DNA of 6,781 bases from UMGS1124 sp045613165 (lineage in GTDB: Bacteria; Bacillota_I; Bacilli_A; RF39; UBA660): contig JAZLAK010000039.1 of NCBI GenBank assembly GCA_045613165.1, forward strand, positions 1 to 6,781, given 5' to 3'. The position numbers and the translations under genes are program-made. Shown one piece after another: positions 6,079 through 6,781 of the stretch (positions within the stretch are counted from its first letter, which is position 1; each line of letters begins with the position of its first letter). Below the pieces are notes generated by a model, which saw only the letters and a program-made list of their open reading frames with translations, had not been told where the DNA came from and made no database searches.

Positions 6079-6563
6079 TATTGAAATTTAACAGTTATAT
6101 ACATTTTATTAGTATATTGTTCTTGTATTTTTCTTATAATATCATTCGCTAACTTTACATCGTGTGTTTTATTAGATATTGTTACAGATATTTTATCTTT
6201 ATCTATCTTAACAAAACTTTTATAACTAAAATCTTTTTCTATTAACTTTTCTATACTTTCTTCTTTTCCTTTATTAGAATTAATATTTTGAATTTTTTCA
6301 TAGGCAGTGTTTTTTTCTTCTAAAGTAGTTTTTTCATTTAAAAGAATAGATTGAAGTTCTTGCATAGTACTTTCTATCTCTTCATCATTTTGAACTCTTA
6401 AGGCGGTTAAAGAATCACTATTATCTATATTAATAGTTTGCACCTCTGTATTATTTTCCTTTATAGTTGCTAATGTATTATTTGGCATAGCAACGTAATA
6501 TACGCTTAAAACCAAAATAATGCTAAATAGAGTTAAAAACCATAAACTTTGTTTATTTATCAT
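6078..6563 (-). CDS. spoIIIAH: SpoIIIAH-like stage III sporulation protein
   Basis: The protein has 161 residues from ATG 6563, with GGAGG (6574-6570) 6 bases upstream. SpoIIIAH is a mother-cell membrane protein that binds forespore SpoIIQ across the double membrane and forms a ring of the SpoIIIA-SpoIIQ feeding-tube complex. The start 'MINKQSLWFLTLFSIILVLSVYYV' style matches the family: a short basic N-terminus, then one membrane helix (about 7-26). A polar, charged stretch follows (about 55-105). The C-terminal ring-building domain has the pattern DFSYKSFVKIDKDKISVTIS, a helix with NDIIRKIQEQY, and the final strand 'YITVKFQ', matching the 'VVQFQ' ending of SpoIIIAH. It is shorter than the B. 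subtilis protein (218), mainly in the linker after the helix. In Bacillus it is the last gene of the spoIIIAA-AH operon. Here the other genes are not seen in the 218 bases before it, and gerE follows. Identity rests on the N-terminus and C-terminal fold rather than a computed alignment. Confidence 0.85.
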   Translation of the reverse strand: MINKQSLWFLTLFSIILVLSVYYVAMPNNTLATIKENNTEVQTINIDNSDSLTALRVQNDEEIESTMQELQSILLNEKTTLEEKNTAYEKIQNINSNKGKEESIEKLIEKDFSYKSFVKIDKDKISVTISNKTHDVKLANDIIRKIQEQYTNKMYITVKFQ

Positions 6564-6614
6564 ATTATTCCTCCAATAACTATTACATTATATTAATAAA
6601 TTAAATTATTTATT

Positions 6615-6668
6615 CTATAAAAATAAACTTAAAGCATAAACTATAATCTTTGCTATTATACGCCACAT
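6615..6668 (-). CDS. Possible 17-residue hydrophobic peptide before spoIIIAH
   Basis: ATG 6668 to TAG 6615 encodes MWRIIAKIIVYALSLFL. It is preceded by AAGGAGG (6680-6674) at 5-base spacing, the strongest Shine-Dalgarno in the window. The peptide is almost wholly hydrophobic with two positive charges (R3, K7) near the start, so it could insert in or lie on a membrane. It precedes the spoIIIAH-like gene by 51 bases on the same strand, and a possible sigma-E-like promoter lies about 47 bases before it. I do not recognise it as a known peptide. It is not visibly similar to SpoVM (26 residues) or CmpA (37), though small membrane-active peptides made in the mother cell are a known theme. It could instead be a leader peptide or a decayed gene start. 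Confidence 0.5.
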   Translation of the reverse strand: MWRIIAKIIVYALSLFL

Positions 6669-6714
6669 ATTATCCTCCTTCTAAAAACGTAATAAAAAGA
6701 ATTTAATTTTAATA

Positions 6715-6744
6715 TAAATATGTCTTAATATATTATACATATTA
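6715..6744 (-). promoter_or_regulatory. Possible sigma-E-like promoter of the peptide-spoIIIAH unit
   Basis: On the - strand TAATATG (6744-6738), 15 bases, then CATATTTA (6722-6715) partly fits the sigma-E pattern (about KMATATT, 14-15 bases, CATACAnT): six of seven at -35, but only CATA conserved at -10. Position and target genes fit mother-cell control. A TATAAT at 6737-6732 without a good -35 is an alternative sigma-A -10. Both are weak in DNA this AT-rich. Confidence 0.3.
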
Positions 6745-6781
6745 AACTAATAATAGGAGTCTTAAAACTATTCTAAATATT

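Noticed and set aside
6755..6781. AGGAG on the + strand at 6755-6759 as the ribosome site of a rightward gene.
   Set aside because: No ATG, GTG or TTG follows within the remaining 22 bases.
6745..6781. End of an upstream - strand gene entering from the right edge.
   Set aside because: One frame is open for about 12 codons before a TAA, which is too short to support a call in AT-rich DNA.
1..6781. CRISPR arrays, tRNA or rRNA genes, transposases.
   Set aside because: None was seen on either strand: no regularly spaced repeats, no recognised tRNA or rRNA sequence, and no transposase-like frame.

Overview
The window is very AT-rich DNA from a low-GC Gram-positive bacterium (Bacillota). The TopA type, a lipoteichoic-acid-synthase-like enzyme, strong Shine-Dalgarno sites and two mother-cell sporulation genes (spoIIIAH-like and gerE) point to an endospore-forming Bacilli-like lineage, perhaps one of the uncultured gut clades. 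That placement is inference from protein type and composition. The genetic code looks standard: every Trp codon I checked is TGG, and all stops are TAA or TAG.

Left part, + strand. Bases 1-1496 carry the 3' part of an LtaS/sulfatase-superfamily gene whose membrane-anchored N-terminus lies before the window. A strong terminator (1501-1532) isolates it from topA (1604-3622), which has its own sigma-A-type promoter (1549-1577) and its own terminator (3621-3643).

Middle, + strand. A 282-base gap (3623-3904) precedes a 629-residue exported, modular surface protein (3905-5794). The gap holds the strangest sequence here: a GC-rich 41-bp block containing a run of ten G, flanked by arms that are both inverted and direct repeats. 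A perfect 10-bp inverted repeat lies just before the ribosome binding site. The protein has a SipW/TasA-style signal segment, a beta-rich N-terminal domain, two Cys-x6-Cys pairs and a C-terminal domain of the 'WW ... GxRPA' type.

Right part, - strand, convergent with the surface gene and sharing a two-way terminator (5793-5820). In transcription order it reads: a possible sigma-E-like promoter, a 17-codon ORF with a near-perfect Shine-Dalgarno, a short spoIIIAH-like gene, a sigma-K-consensus promoter overlapping the spoIIIAH stop, then gerE. SpoIIIAH belongs to the engulfment-stage channel between mother cell and forespore, and GerE is the last mother-cell transcription factor. The cluster therefore looks like an early-to-late mother-cell module, detached from the usual spoIIIA operon context as far as the window shows.

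The best candidates for something undescribed are the 17-residue peptide gene, the G10/repeat block upstream of the surface protein, and the surface protein itself.
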